A stretch of DNA of 64,000 nucleotides from Olleya aquimaris (GTDB lineage: Bacteria; Bacteroidota; Bacteroidia; Flavobacteriales; Flavobacteriaceae). A program made the position numbers and the translations under genes. Location of the stretch: NCBI RefSeq assembly GCF_003259525.1, contig NZ_QLLO01000002.1, positions 248,001 to 312,000 on the forward strand, given 5' to 3'. Each line of letters starts with the position of its first letter. Within the stretch, counting starts at the first letter, position 1. The notes beneath the pieces are model-generated. The model did not search any database, was not told where the DNA came from, and saw only the letters and a program-made list of their open reading frames with translations. Below, piece by piece: positions 41,898-51,900 of this stretch.

Positions 41898-43268
41898 ATG
41901 GCACAAAAACCAAGCATACCAAAAGGAACTAGGGATTTTAATCCAGAAGACGTTGCAAAACGTAACTACATTTTTAGTACGATAAAATCAAAGTTTGAAC
42001 GTTTCGGGTTTCAACCTATAGAGACGCCAAGTTTTGAAAACTCGGATACCTTAATGGGTAAGTATGGAGAAGAAGGTGATCGATTGATTTTTAAGATTTT
42101 AAATAGTGGTGATTTTTTATCAAAAGTAGATGAGCCTTTATATGCCTTAAAGGATTCGTTAAAAATCACATCACGAATCTCAGAAAAAGCGCTACGCTAC
42201 GACCTAACAGTGCCTTTTGCAAGATACGTCGTGCAACACCAAAACGAGATAGACTTTCCATTTAAGCGCTACCAAATGCAACCTGTTTGGCGTGCAGACA
42301 GACCACAGAAAGGACGTTTTAGAGAGTTTTATCAATGTGATGCAGATGTAGTAGGTAGTGACAGTTTATGGCAAGAGGTAGAGTTTGTGCAATTGTATGA
42401 TGAGGTATTTACTGCTTTAGGTTTAAAAGGCGCAACAATAAAAATTAATAATCGTAAAATTCTTTCAGGAATTGCTGAGGTTATTGGTGCAAGTGACAAG
42501 TTAATAGACTTTACAGTTGCATTGGATAAGCTGGATAAAATAGGAGAGGAGAAGGTAAAAGAAGAAATGCTATCTAAAGGCATTTCTGAAGAAGGCATTA
42601 ATAAACTGCAACCATTATTTACCTTAAAAGGTGATTTTGGAACACAAATAGACAGTTTAAAATCTATTTTAAACACCTCTGAAGAAGGTAAAAAAGGAAT
42701 TGAAGAATTAGACTTTATTAATAACGCAATTGCTACTTTAGGTTTGAAATCGGCTAAGTTACAATTAGATGTCACACTAGCTAGAGGTTTAAACTATTAC
42801 ACAGGAGCTATTTTTGAAGTCTCTGCGCCAGAAGGTGTTGCAATGGGGTCTATAGGTGGAGGAGGTCGTTATGATGACTTAACAGGAATCTTTGGACTTA
42901 AAAATGTTAGTGGTGTAGGTATTAGTTTTGGATTAGACCGTATTTATTTAGTGTTAGAAGAATTGGGTTTGTTTCCAGAAACTATAACTAAAACTACAGA
43001 CGTCTTGTTTATTAACTTTGGTGATAAAGAATCGTTATTTAGTTTACAAGCTATAAAGGCATTACGAGACAATACTATTAATGCAGAGTTGTATCCTGAC
43101 AATGCTAAAATGAAAAAGCAAATGAATTACGCAAACAAACGTAACATCCCATTTGTGGTTTTAGTAGGAGAGGAGGAATTGAAAAATAATCAATTCACTT
43201 TAAAGAATATGACAACTGGAGAACAGGATAAGGTTAATTTAGAAACTTTAATTACTACTATAAAATAG
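41898..43268 (+). CDS. hisS: Histidyl-tRNA synthetase
   Basis: 456-residue class II aminoacyl-tRNA synthetase. N-terminal [16 protein letters not shown], motif 1 region [12 protein letters not shown], motif 2 [20 protein letters not shown] with the following [11 protein letters not shown], HisA loop [14 protein letters not shown] and motif 3 [25 protein letters not shown]-terminal anticodon domain from about 365. ATG 41898 is used, two codons after an in-frame GTG. A hairpin ends six bases upstream of it. Confidence 0.96.
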   Translation: MAQKPSIPKGTRDFNPEDVAKRNYIFSTIKSKFERFGFQPIETPSFENSDTLMGKYGEEGDRLIFKILNSGDFLSKVDEPLYALKDSLKITSRISEKALRYDLTVPFARYVVQHQNEIDFPFKRYQMQPVWRADRPQKGRFREFYQCDADVVGSDSLWQEVEFVQLYDEVFTALGLKGATIKINNRKILSGIAEVIGASDKLIDFTVALDKLDKIGEEKVKEEMLSKGISEEGINKLQPLFTLKGDFGTQIDSLKSILNTSEEGKKGIEELDFINNAIATLGLKSAKLQLDVTLARGLNYYTGAIFEVSAPEGVAMGSIGGGGRYDDLTGIFGLKNVSGVGISFGLDRIYLVLEELGLFPETITKTTDVLFINFGDKESLFSLQAIKALRDNTINAELYPDNAKMKKQMNYANKRNIPFVVLVGEEELKNNQFTLKNMTTGEQDKVNLETLITTIK

Positions 43269-43291
43269 AAATTTGAATATTTATAGCATAC

Positions 43292-43321
43292 AAAAAGCCG
43301 AAACATACGTTTCGGCTTTTT
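43292..43321. terminator. Bidirectional terminator after hisS and the 1788-residue gene
   Basis: 13-bp perfect stem AAAAAGCCGAAAC (43292-43304) with GTTTCGGCTTTTT (43309-43321), loop ATAC, between convergent genes. Confidence 0.9.
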
Positions 43322-43353
43322 TTAGTGAAATGTGAAATATTTGGGGCATTCAC

Positions 43354-46300
43354 TTACTCAACTAAAACTTTCTTTGAGACTTCACCTTCATTTGTTTGTA
43401 ATGATATAATATAGCTTCCTGTACTTAATTTCCCAGTCTTTAACTCTACATAATCCTGAGTATCTATTTCAGAGAAGTTAGTGATGTGTTGACCTAATAT
43501 AGTATAAAGGTTAACCGCTTTTATAGTGTTTAATTTAGGATTGTTTACTACAATACTTTGTAGGCTATTAGAGTAGTATAGGTTAATGTCTGATGCTAAA
43601 ACGTCATCATCAACACTTAATGCTTCAGGAGTTGTAAATACAATCTCAAATCTGTTTAAATGTTCGCCTGCATCTAAATTAACTACATAATCCGTTTGTC
43701 TTAAGTCATGGTAGGTTCCGTTTAAAATATCATGTACATAGATGTCTAAATCTACAGGAACATTTTCTAAAGCATCAATAGTAATGGTGTTATCACCAGC
43801 TATGTCTGTTTTTAAGCCTAATGGTAATACTGTATTAGCATCTATAACATCTGTTCCTTGTATAATGTATTTGTTATTACCAATAATCCAATACATATCA
43901 TCTATTTGAGATTCTGTCAATTCTCCATCGTATCCCCAATCATAACCTGATTTTGCATTTTGGTCTTGAGTAACTAGTAATTGTCTGTGTATTCCGTTAA
44001 CCGAATTTAAACCTAATCTAATTTTCAATCGGTTATCAGAATTATAGTTGTCTGTTACAGAATTTTCTCCAGATTGTCTAACAAATACAGAAGAAGCGCC
44101 TTCTTTTCTGAATACACGTTGACCGTTATTAAATTTAACAGTTCCTGTGTTTTCACTTTTTACAAAGAAACCTTGTGCAACAGGAATATAACGTCCTGGT
44201 AATTTAGATGGTGTTCCGCCAGTTGCAACTAATGGATCATTTGTACCGTAACTAGCTGCAGGAGTTGCACCAGATAAATTATAAGTGGCATAACCACCTT
44301 GGTATTCTGAAAGGACGTGTGAGCCTCCTCCCCAATGTTCCCAGAAGTATAATGTTCCGGTAGTGCTACCTGCACCTTCAATAGTTGGAGCGTTATCCAT
44401 AATAAATTGGTGTGCATCAATAGCTGAAGCATATGGATTACCCACTAAATATTCGTTTCCAGCTGTTATTGGTAAAGAAATTTCACCATTATTAGGCTTA
44501 CCTTCTAGCACGTAATTTTGTTCTAGAGTAACGTTACCGCTTGTGTTGGCAACTCCTTTCATAGTAAAACCTTCACCTGCAGATAATGATCCTGTACTTC
44601 TTACGTGTTGCCAGTCCGAATAAGCTCCAGATTGATTTGCATACTTCCAAATCCAGTAATCTGCTATACCTATTGGTGTTCCTGACGTACCGTCATAACC
44701 ATTAGTAATAAAGTTAATATTTACTGGTGACGCTGGATTAGTACCATCTTTATAAACATTTGGTAAAGTATAACTATTGTTATTGCTTGTTGTGTTGCTT
44801 ACACCTACTGGAGATGACCAGTAATTGTAAGTGTATAAATCTTGAGTTCCTTGTTGGTCACGCTCTAAAGTACCAGCACTTGTAATGTCAAGTTCGCTAT
44901 CTTCCGTTTGAATTAATTGCGACTCACCTTCCAAATCAATTTTTCCATCTAATTTTAAATAGTGCGTCACTGTTAATCCATTACCTACATTAGAGGCTGT
45001 GTCACCTGAAGCAGTAATTTCATTACTCTCTACAAATAACCCTAAAACGGTTCTGTTTTGGTTATTTCCAGAAGGAAGAGAAGAGTTGTCTAAAGTTAAA
45101 TTATTATTTGTTTTTACAATATTCCAATCTACTGTAATGTCAGCATCAACTAAAGAAGGTGATCCTGGAATATATAATTCTGAACCATTTTCCCAAGAAT
45201 TGTTATCATCCCAACTTCCATCATTTAATGAATTGTATGGAAGTGGAGAGGTTTGATACTCTAAAGTAAATTGATTAGGGTCTGTTAAGCTTCCTCTGTT
45301 TCCATTACCAGATACATCATTAAGGTGAGTTCCGATATAAGAATTCATGTTGTAATACGCTTTTAAATTGGTCCAGCTTACAGAGTTAATTTCATTTTTA
45401 GTAATTGTATTAGGTACTACAGCACCATTTACAACACCAGCAGCTTTTTCAAGCTCTTGATTCATTACATAGCGTAATTGAGGAAGAGATAATGCTTCGT
45501 CCCAAACTCTAATTTCATCTATTGCACCTTTAAAGTAATCTTGAACGTTAGATTTGTCAATGTAGATGGCTCCAATTGCAAATTCTGCACCATTTGGAGT
45601 TGGGTTTACAATAGATTGTATAGCGTCTAATACACCATCTATATAAATTCTAGCAATGTTATTATGATAAATCACAGCAACATGGTGCCAAACATTATTA
45701 GGTAAGGTGGTGTTAGAATTTATTCTGTCTGAAGGCGAGTTTCCTATTGAGAAACTAACTGTGTTATTGTCTGTTAAGAAAAACTTGTAACCTTCTACAC
45801 CATCATTTTTAGCTACAATAATTTTATCTGTACCTAATGCATTAGAACCTTCAGGTTTAACCCATGCAGATGCTGTAAAATCGCCAGCTAAATCTACTTT
45901 ATCTCCAATAAGCGTAAAGTTATCTATACCATCAAATCCTAAATGTCTTGATCTAACTTCTTCATGTGCTACTCCAAATGTAAAATATTTAGTTCCGTCA
46001 AAATCATAAGTACCTTCTCTAGTTGCAAGTCCATTAAATGTGCTTGGGTCTAAAAATACAGTTTGTAGGTTAGTCGTAAAATTTGGATCGTCTGCTACTA
46101 ACATAACATAAGCATCGTTTCCTGTTAAAGGTGGTAATCCTGATAGGTCAGATTCAAATACAGAAACCTCAACAGTTCCAACATCATCACCAGCAGTCTC
46201 TACTATTTTCCATTTTCTATTCATTACATCTGTAACAGTTGTAATGGTTGCAGGACCTAAGTTTACAGTAACAGAAGCACCAGAAGTGTTTGTGTTTTGT

Positions 46301-48720
46301 CCATCGTTACCCCAAACTAAAAACTCGTTACTAGTATCAAATGTACTTGTGTTTAAGTTGTTAGTTAACTCGGTGTTAGTTAGTGACATTGCTACTATAC
46401 TTGAGCTATTAACACTTTTAGATTGTTTTTGAATTAAATCTGAATCATCATCACGTCCAATACCAGCTATATCATAATTGTATCCAGCATTAGCTGAAAC
46501 ATCCCAAATAATTGTTCCATCTGAAGCAACATAGTCTTGAGACGTACCATTTACACCTAATGTGATTCCGTATTTTATGGCTAGATATGATTGAATTTTG
46601 TTACGCTCGTCAGTAAGGTTAGCATCATTTTTACGAGAAGAAAACGAAATAACCTCAACTATTCTAGCATCTAAAGAAGCTTCGTAACCTTCGCTTCTTC
46701 CTATCCAATAACGTGAATTGTTTACATTAGAGAAATCTGGAATATCATTCTGAACAGTTTCTACATTATTAGCGTTATAAAATAATTCTTGTTGAGTTAC
46801 GCTAGCATTGTTTCTGGCATTTAATATTCCAACATTATCATAATTTACAGATGTACTATTGTCCGCAATACCATAACCAGTATAAGGAGCGGAGTTTGTT
46901 GTAGGACCAACACAATACGCATAGACTTCGTTTGTAAATCTAGCAGAGTAACGTCCATATCCAAATCCAGTTACATCTTCAGTATTTGTTGCAATGTCTT
47001 CATCTCCACAGAATATATCCATATTTCCAAACGAAGAATTTATGTTGGTATCAGGTATAATTACAGCAAACATATCTTGAGTATAAAAACCTGAAGTACC
47101 TTGTAAAAAGTCTCCATTGGTGTCATCATAAGAAAAATCGCTATCAACTGGAGCTAAATTGTAAGAGCTATCAAAGTCAATAACAGGGTTGAAATTTACA
47201 TTGTAATTTGGGTGATCTCTATATGTAGGCTCTTGTCCTGCCATGTTTACTGTAGCATGATTTGAATTTGCTTGATCATACCAAGTTGTTAATGGTTGGT
47301 TGTCGCTAATTCCAGCACCATCGTTAGCTTTTAACCATGTTTCTAAATTAGCTGTAACGCCTCCAGGTCCTTCTGTTAAAGGAGTGGTGCCGTAACCTTG
47401 AATGTAAAATGTATAAGGGTTTTCGTTAGAATCATCATTAGCTATAGTAACCAATGCAGATCTTAAGCCATTTGATGAAGGATCAAATGTAATATCGAAT
47501 GTTGTGTTATTTCCAGATGAAATTGGAGTAGATGGCGAGCTTGTTAATGTAAAATCAGATGCATTAGCACCAGATATAGTTACATAAGGTGCGCCTCCAG
47601 TTAAGTTTAATGGTAATGTACCATTATTATGAATAGTAAATGTGTTTGTGTTATTACCAGTTGTAACGTCTATAGATCCAAAGTCTGTGTCATCGGTAGT
47701 GCTAGGTGTTGCATCTCCGCTAGTAATAGTTGTGCCATTTCCTGTAATGTTTATTTCAGGTTGAGCAGTTGTAGCAGCAGTAAGAGAGATGTCATCAATA
47801 GCCATATCACTTCTGTAGTTGTTTCCTGTAGTTCCAGAAAATCTAATATTTATAGTTTGACCTAAGTAAGCACTTAAGTCTAAAGTTACTAAAGTCCATG
47901 GGCTTCCGTTATTTGATTGAACTTGACCTGTTTGTGACCATAAATTGACTGGAAAGGTTAAACCGTTATTGGTACTTAAATCTACATTTAAAGTTCCCAT
48001 GTTTGCTCCATACATGTGATAGTAAAAAGAAAAGATAGCAGAAGTTGCACCTGTTAAATCAAAACAAGGACTTAGTAAATTTGAAGTATTGTTAAAGTTG
48101 CTACTTGCTTCTGTGTATAAATACCAGTTTCCGCCATTAGCAGAATTAGGACCTGTATTGTTAGAAGGTGTACCGTTGTTGTTTCTAGTCCAGTTAAAAT
48201 TATCTGTGGTGTCTTGTGTCCAAGCTCCAATTCCTGATTCAAAGTCTTCTGTGTATGGGAAACTACTAACTGTAGATGTGCAAGTTCCAGAACATCCACC
48301 AGAAACATTGAAATATAAAGTTATTCCAGAAGTACTTGCGCTATTTCCAGAATTAGTTAAAACAGTGGTTCCGCTAGAAGTAATAGTTATGTTAGATGCA
48401 GCACCATTCCAACCGTCATTGTATGTATCATACAAAACTGCATAATAATTATTGCCATCTGGAATACATCCTAAATCTAATGTTGTAGCATAAGAATTGT
48501 TTGAAGCACCATTGTATCCATTATCTATGGTTGCTAATAAAGTACCGCTAGGATTGTAAATCTCAACCCTGTTTTCGGATGACCAGTTAGGCCAATTTAC
48601 AGATACTTGTACCGCAGAGGTTTGTGCTAAAGAAGTTGTTAAAGAAAAAAACAATGTAACTATCAATGCTTTTTTAAAAAATAGGTTTGCTATTAATGCT
48701 TTAAGGGTAAAAGTTTTCAT
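43354..48720 (-). CDS. Large T9SS-sorted multidomain secreted protein (copy A, 1788 residues)
   Basis: Signal peptide (1 to about 32, ending SLAQ). Domains in order: beta domain with ending DTYNDGWNGAASNITI (about 35-145), a MAM-like domain (about 150-315, FPYTEDFESGIGAWTQ), a choice-of-anchor-D/ASH-like domain (about 320-455, FDPSSNGLRSALVTIANDD), a WLKANDG-type region (about 455-730), a LamG/concanavalin domain (about 960-1110, NVWHHVAVIYHNN), a conserved module (about 1170-1660) and the C-terminal type A sorting domain (about 1715-1788, ending KKVLVE). Exported to the surface by T9SS. Binding partner unknown. Two domain orders differ from copy B. Composition matches the genome, so no sign of recent transfer. 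Confidence 0.9.
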   Translation of the reverse strand: MKTFTLKALIANLFFKKALIVTLFFSLTTSLAQTSAVQVSVNWPNWSSENRVEIYNPSGTLLATIDNGYNGASNNSYATTLDLGCIPDGNNYYAVLYDTYNDGWNGAASNITITSSGTTVLTNSGNSASTSGITLYFNVSGGCSGTCTSTVSSFPYTEDFESGIGAWTQDTTDNFNWTRNNNGTPSNNTGPNSANGGNWYLYTEASSNFNNTSNLLSPCFDLTGATSAIFSFYYHMYGANMGTLNVDLSTNNGLTFPVNLWSQTGQVQSNNGSPWTLVTLDLSAYLGQTINIRFSGTTGNNYRSDMAIDDISLTAATTAQPEINITGNGTTITSGDATPSTTDDTDFGSIDVTTGNNTNTFTIHNNGTLPLNLTGGAPYVTISGANASDFTLTSSPSTPISSGNNTTFDITFDPSSNGLRSALVTIANDDSNENPYTFYIQGYGTTPLTEGPGGVTANLETWLKANDGAGISDNQPLTTWYDQANSNHATVNMAGQEPTYRDHPNYNVNFNPVIDFDSSYNLAPVDSDFSYDDTNGDFLQGTSGFYTQDMFAVIIPDTNINSSFGNMDIFCGDEDIATNTEDVTGFGYGRYSARFTNEVYAYCVGPTTNSAPYTGYGIADNSTSVNYDNVGILNARNNASVTQQELFYNANNVETVQNDIPDFSNVNNSRYWIGRSEGYEASLDARIVEVISFSSRKNDANLTDERNKIQSYLAIKYGITLGVNGTSQDYVASDGTIIWDVSANAGYNYDIAGIGRDDDSDLIQKQSKSVNSSSIVAMSLTNTELTNNLNTSTFDTSNEFLVWGNDGQNTNTSGASVTVNLGPATITTVTDVMNRKWKIVETAGDDVGTVEVSVFESDLSGLPPLTGNDAYVMLVADDPNFTTNLQTVFLDPSTFNGLATREGTYDFDGTKYFTFGVAHEEVRSRHLGFDGIDNFTLIGDKVDLAGDFTASAWVKPEGSNALGTDKIIVAKNDGVEGYKFFLTDNNTVSFSIGNSPSDRINSNTTLPNNVWHHVAVIYHNNIARIYIDGVLDAIQSIVNPTPNGAEFAIGAIYIDKSNVQDYFKGAIDEIRVWDEALSLPQLRYVMNQELEKAAGVVNGAVVPNTITKNEINSVSWTNLKAYYNMNSYIGTHLNDVSGNGNRGSLTDPNQFTLEYQTSPLPYNSLNDGSWDDNNSWENGSELYIPGSPSLVDADITVDWNIVKTNNNLTLDNSSLPSGNNQNRTVLGLFVESNEITASGDTASNVGNGLTVTHYLKLDGKIDLEGESQLIQTEDSELDITSAGTLERDQQGTQDLYTYNYWSSPVGVSNTTSNNNSYTLPNVYKDGTNPASPVNINFITNGYDGTSGTPIGIADYWIWKYANQSGAYSDWQHVRSTGSLSAGEGFTMKGVANTSGNVTLEQNYVLEGKPNNGEISLPITAGNEYLVGNPYASAIDAHQFIMDNAPTIEGAGSTTGTLYFWEHWGGGSHVLSEYQGGYATYNLSGATPAASYGTNDPLVATGGTPSKLPGRYIPVAQGFFVKSENTGTVKFNNGQRVFRKEGASSVFVRQSGENSVTDNYNSDNRLKIRLGLNSVNGIHRQLLVTQDQNAKSGYDWGYDGELTESQIDDMYWIIGNNKYIIQGTDVIDANTVLPLGLKTDIAGDNTITIDALENVPVDLDIYVHDILNGTYHDLRQTDYVVNLDAGEHLNRFEIVFTTPEALSVDDDVLASDINLYYSNSLQSIVVNNPKLNTIKAVNLYTILGQHITNFSEIDTQDYVELKTGKLSTGSYIISLQTNEGEVSKKVLVE

Positions 48721-48767
48721 AAGCAGGAATTTTTGACTTAGTTTGGGGACTAATTTTAATTCAAGGC

Positions 48768-48863
48768 TAAAACTATTCTATTATTAGCTTAAATGCAAAT
48801 ATTTTCGATGAAACGCATTTAAGTTTATGATATTTTAATAAATAATCGATGAAATACATTTAA
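48768..48863 (-). promoter_or_regulatory. Promoter and operator-like sites of copy A
   Basis: Minus strand: TTTG (48799-48796), 20 bases, TAGTTTTA (48775-48768). Immediately upstream, six bases from TTTG, lies the motif read on the plus strand as CGATGAAACGCATTTAA (48806-48822). A second copy, CGATGAAATACATTTAA, starts 41 bases further (48847-48863). Same design as at 54288-54383 and 58020-58111. Confidence 0.55.
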
Positions 48864-48903
48864 ACGTTGTTTAAAAGTATATATTTTAATTATTGTATAC
48901 AAA

Positions 48904-48931
48904 AAAACCCGAAACAATTGTTTCGGGTTTT
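48904..48931 (-). terminator. Terminator of copy B
   Basis: Perfect 12-bp stem AAAACCCGAAAC (48904-48915) with GTTTCGGGTTTT (48920-48931), loop AATT, with flanking A and T runs. Confidence 0.88.
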
Positions 48932-48967
48932 TTATCTAGTTAAGAATAAAGTAGATTTGGGGCTCTT

Positions 48968-51900
48968 TTATTCAACTAAAACTTTTTTAGATAGTTTACC
49001 TTCATCGGTTTTAACTTCTAATATATAAGTACTTGTACTTAATGGGTTTGTTTTCAATTCTATTAAATCTAAAGATTCAAACTCGTCAAAAGAAATTATT
49101 TTTTGTCCTAATATGTTGTATAGTGAAACTTCTTTTACGTTTTCTAACTTAGGGTTGCTTACAACTATAGTATTGTTGTTATTAGAGTAATACGCATTGA
49201 TATTTGTTTCAAATTCAAAATCTTCTGTAGATAATACTCCAGATTGACTGAATCTTAATTCAAATCTATCTAAGTATTCACCTGCATTTAAGTCTATAGA
49301 AAAATCGTTTTGTTTGATATTGTGATATGTATCTGTTACAACATCATAGATATAAATTTGTAAATCGTTAGGTACGTTTTCTAATGCGTCTACAGTAAAT
49401 GTATTTGTTCCATTGCTATTTACATGTAATCCTAATGGAAGTATTGTAGAAGCATTAATTTGGTTAGTACCCTGAATGATGTATTTATCGTTATCTACCA
49501 TCCAGTATAGGTCGTCCATTTGTGTTTCGTTATTAACACCATCGTAACCCCAATCGTAACCTGGTGTTGCATTAGTGTCTTCTGTAACTAATAATTGTCT
49601 GTGTAAACTGTTAACAGAGTTAAATCCTAATCTAATTTTTAATCTATTGTCACCATTGTAAACGTTGTTAGAACTTGTTCTTACAAATACAGAAGATGTA
49701 CCTTCTTTTTCAAATACACGTTGGCTATTGTTAAATTTAACTGTACCTGTGTTTTCGCTTTTTACAAAGAATCCTTGAGATACAGGAATATAACGTCCTG
49801 GAAGTTTTACAGGTGTTCCACCAGTTGCTACTAATGGGTCATTAGTACCGTAACTTGCTGCAGGAGTTGCACCTGATAAGTTATACGTTGCATAACCACC
49901 TTGATAATCTCCTAAATTGTGAGATCCTCCTCCCCAGTGTTCCCAGAAATAAAGTGTACCAGTTGTGCTACCAGGACCTTCAATTGTAGGTGCATTATCC
50001 ATTATAAATTTATCTGCATCTATAGCAGAAGCATAAGGGTTACCAACTAAATATTCGTTTCCAGCTGTTATTGGAAGTGAAATGTCTCCGTTGTTAGGCT
50101 TACCTTCAAAAACATAGTTTTGTTCTAAAGTTACATTTCCGCTTGTATTAGTAACACCTTTCATAGTGTATCCTTCACCAGCAAGTAGGCTACCTGTACT
50201 TCTTACATGTTGCCAGTCTGCATAAGCTCCAGATTGGTTTGAATATTTCCAAATCCAATAATCTGCTATTCCGATTGGTGATCCAGAAGTACCATTATAA
50301 CCATTTGTTATAAAGTTGATATTTACAGGGTTATTAGGGTCTGTACCATCTTTAAATACTTGTGGTAGTGTGTAAGAATTATTATTTGTAGTTGCATTAC
50401 TAACACCAACTGGAGATGACCAATAATTGTATGTAAATACATCTCTGGTTCCTTGTTGGTCACGTTCTAATGTTCCTGTGCTTGTGACATCAAAATCACT
50501 ATCTTCTGTTTGTATTAATTGAGATTCACCTTGTAAATCTATTTTTCCGTCAAGTTTTAGGTAATGAGATACAGTTAATCCGTTTCCTGTATCTGAACTA
50601 TTGTCACCAGAAACCGATAATTTGTTACTTTTTACGTCTAAACTTAATACTGTTCTATTGTTATTATTAGCAGTAGGTAAACTACTGTTGTCCATAGTTA
50701 TATTATGGCTTGTTTCTACAATGTTCCAATTTACTGTTTTTGTATTGTCAACAATAGATGCAGAACCAGGTATGTTTTGTACGCTACCATTTGCCCAAGA
50801 AGCGTTAGTGTCCCAATCTCCATTGGTTGTACTCTTGTATGGTAATGGAGCAGTTTGGTAATCTACTGTATTTAAATTTCTTAATGCACCTTGACGACTG
50901 TTGTTTGACTCGTCATCTGTATTTGTGTAGGTGTAAATAGACATTGGGTAATATCCTTCTAAGTTAGACCAAGGTATTGAAGCAGCATCATTTTTAGTAA
51001 TGTTTGTTGGTATAATTTTACCATTAACAAAATTTGCATTTTCTTCAAGCTCTTGATTCATTAAAAAGTGTAACTGATCTTCTTCTAATGCAGTACTCCA
51101 AACTCTTACTTCGTCAATATTTCCTTGAAAGAAAGCGCCAGGAAGTGTTTTTCCTGCAGCAGCTACAAAGAATGATTGATCTGTATTACTTGGTGTAACT
51201 ACTGAGGCGTCATTATCAAATATACCATCGATATATAAATTTGCAGTTCCACCATCATAAATAACTGCTACTTGGTGCCATTTTCCAACAGGTATTGTAG
51301 TGTTAGAGGTAACGGTTTGTGTAGAAACTCCGTTTCTAACAGAAAACTCTAATCTACCAAATGCATTAATTTTAAAATCGTATCCTTCTGTAAAAGCAAC
51401 ATCTCTTTTAGAAACTATTGAACTATTAGCAGAAGACGCTGTTCTGTTTATCCAAGCAGATATTGTAAATGACCCTGAGTTTAAATCAAAGTTATCATCC
51501 ATGTCTATATAATCACCACTTCCGTCAAAATATACTGAACGCTCAACAATTGTTTGAGGTGCATAACCAAAAGTGATATATTTTGTACCATCAAAGTCAT
51601 AGGTTGCTTCAAGGTTAGAACCGTTTATAGTCATTACTCTATAATCTGCAGTTGGGTCAAATACTGGTGTATCTGAAGCAAACATATAGTAGTTTCCTGG
51701 AGGGTTAATGTTTCTTACTGAATTTTGAGGTATAGATACTTTAACTTCACCAATATCACTACCGCTTTCTACAACTTTCCATACACGTTGCATACCTAAA
51801 AAGCTAACAGGTGTAGATAATCCTGGGATACCAGCACTCATGTCTACAGCTACAGTATTAGGAGTTGCATCTAAGCTAGCATTATTATTTCCCCACATTA

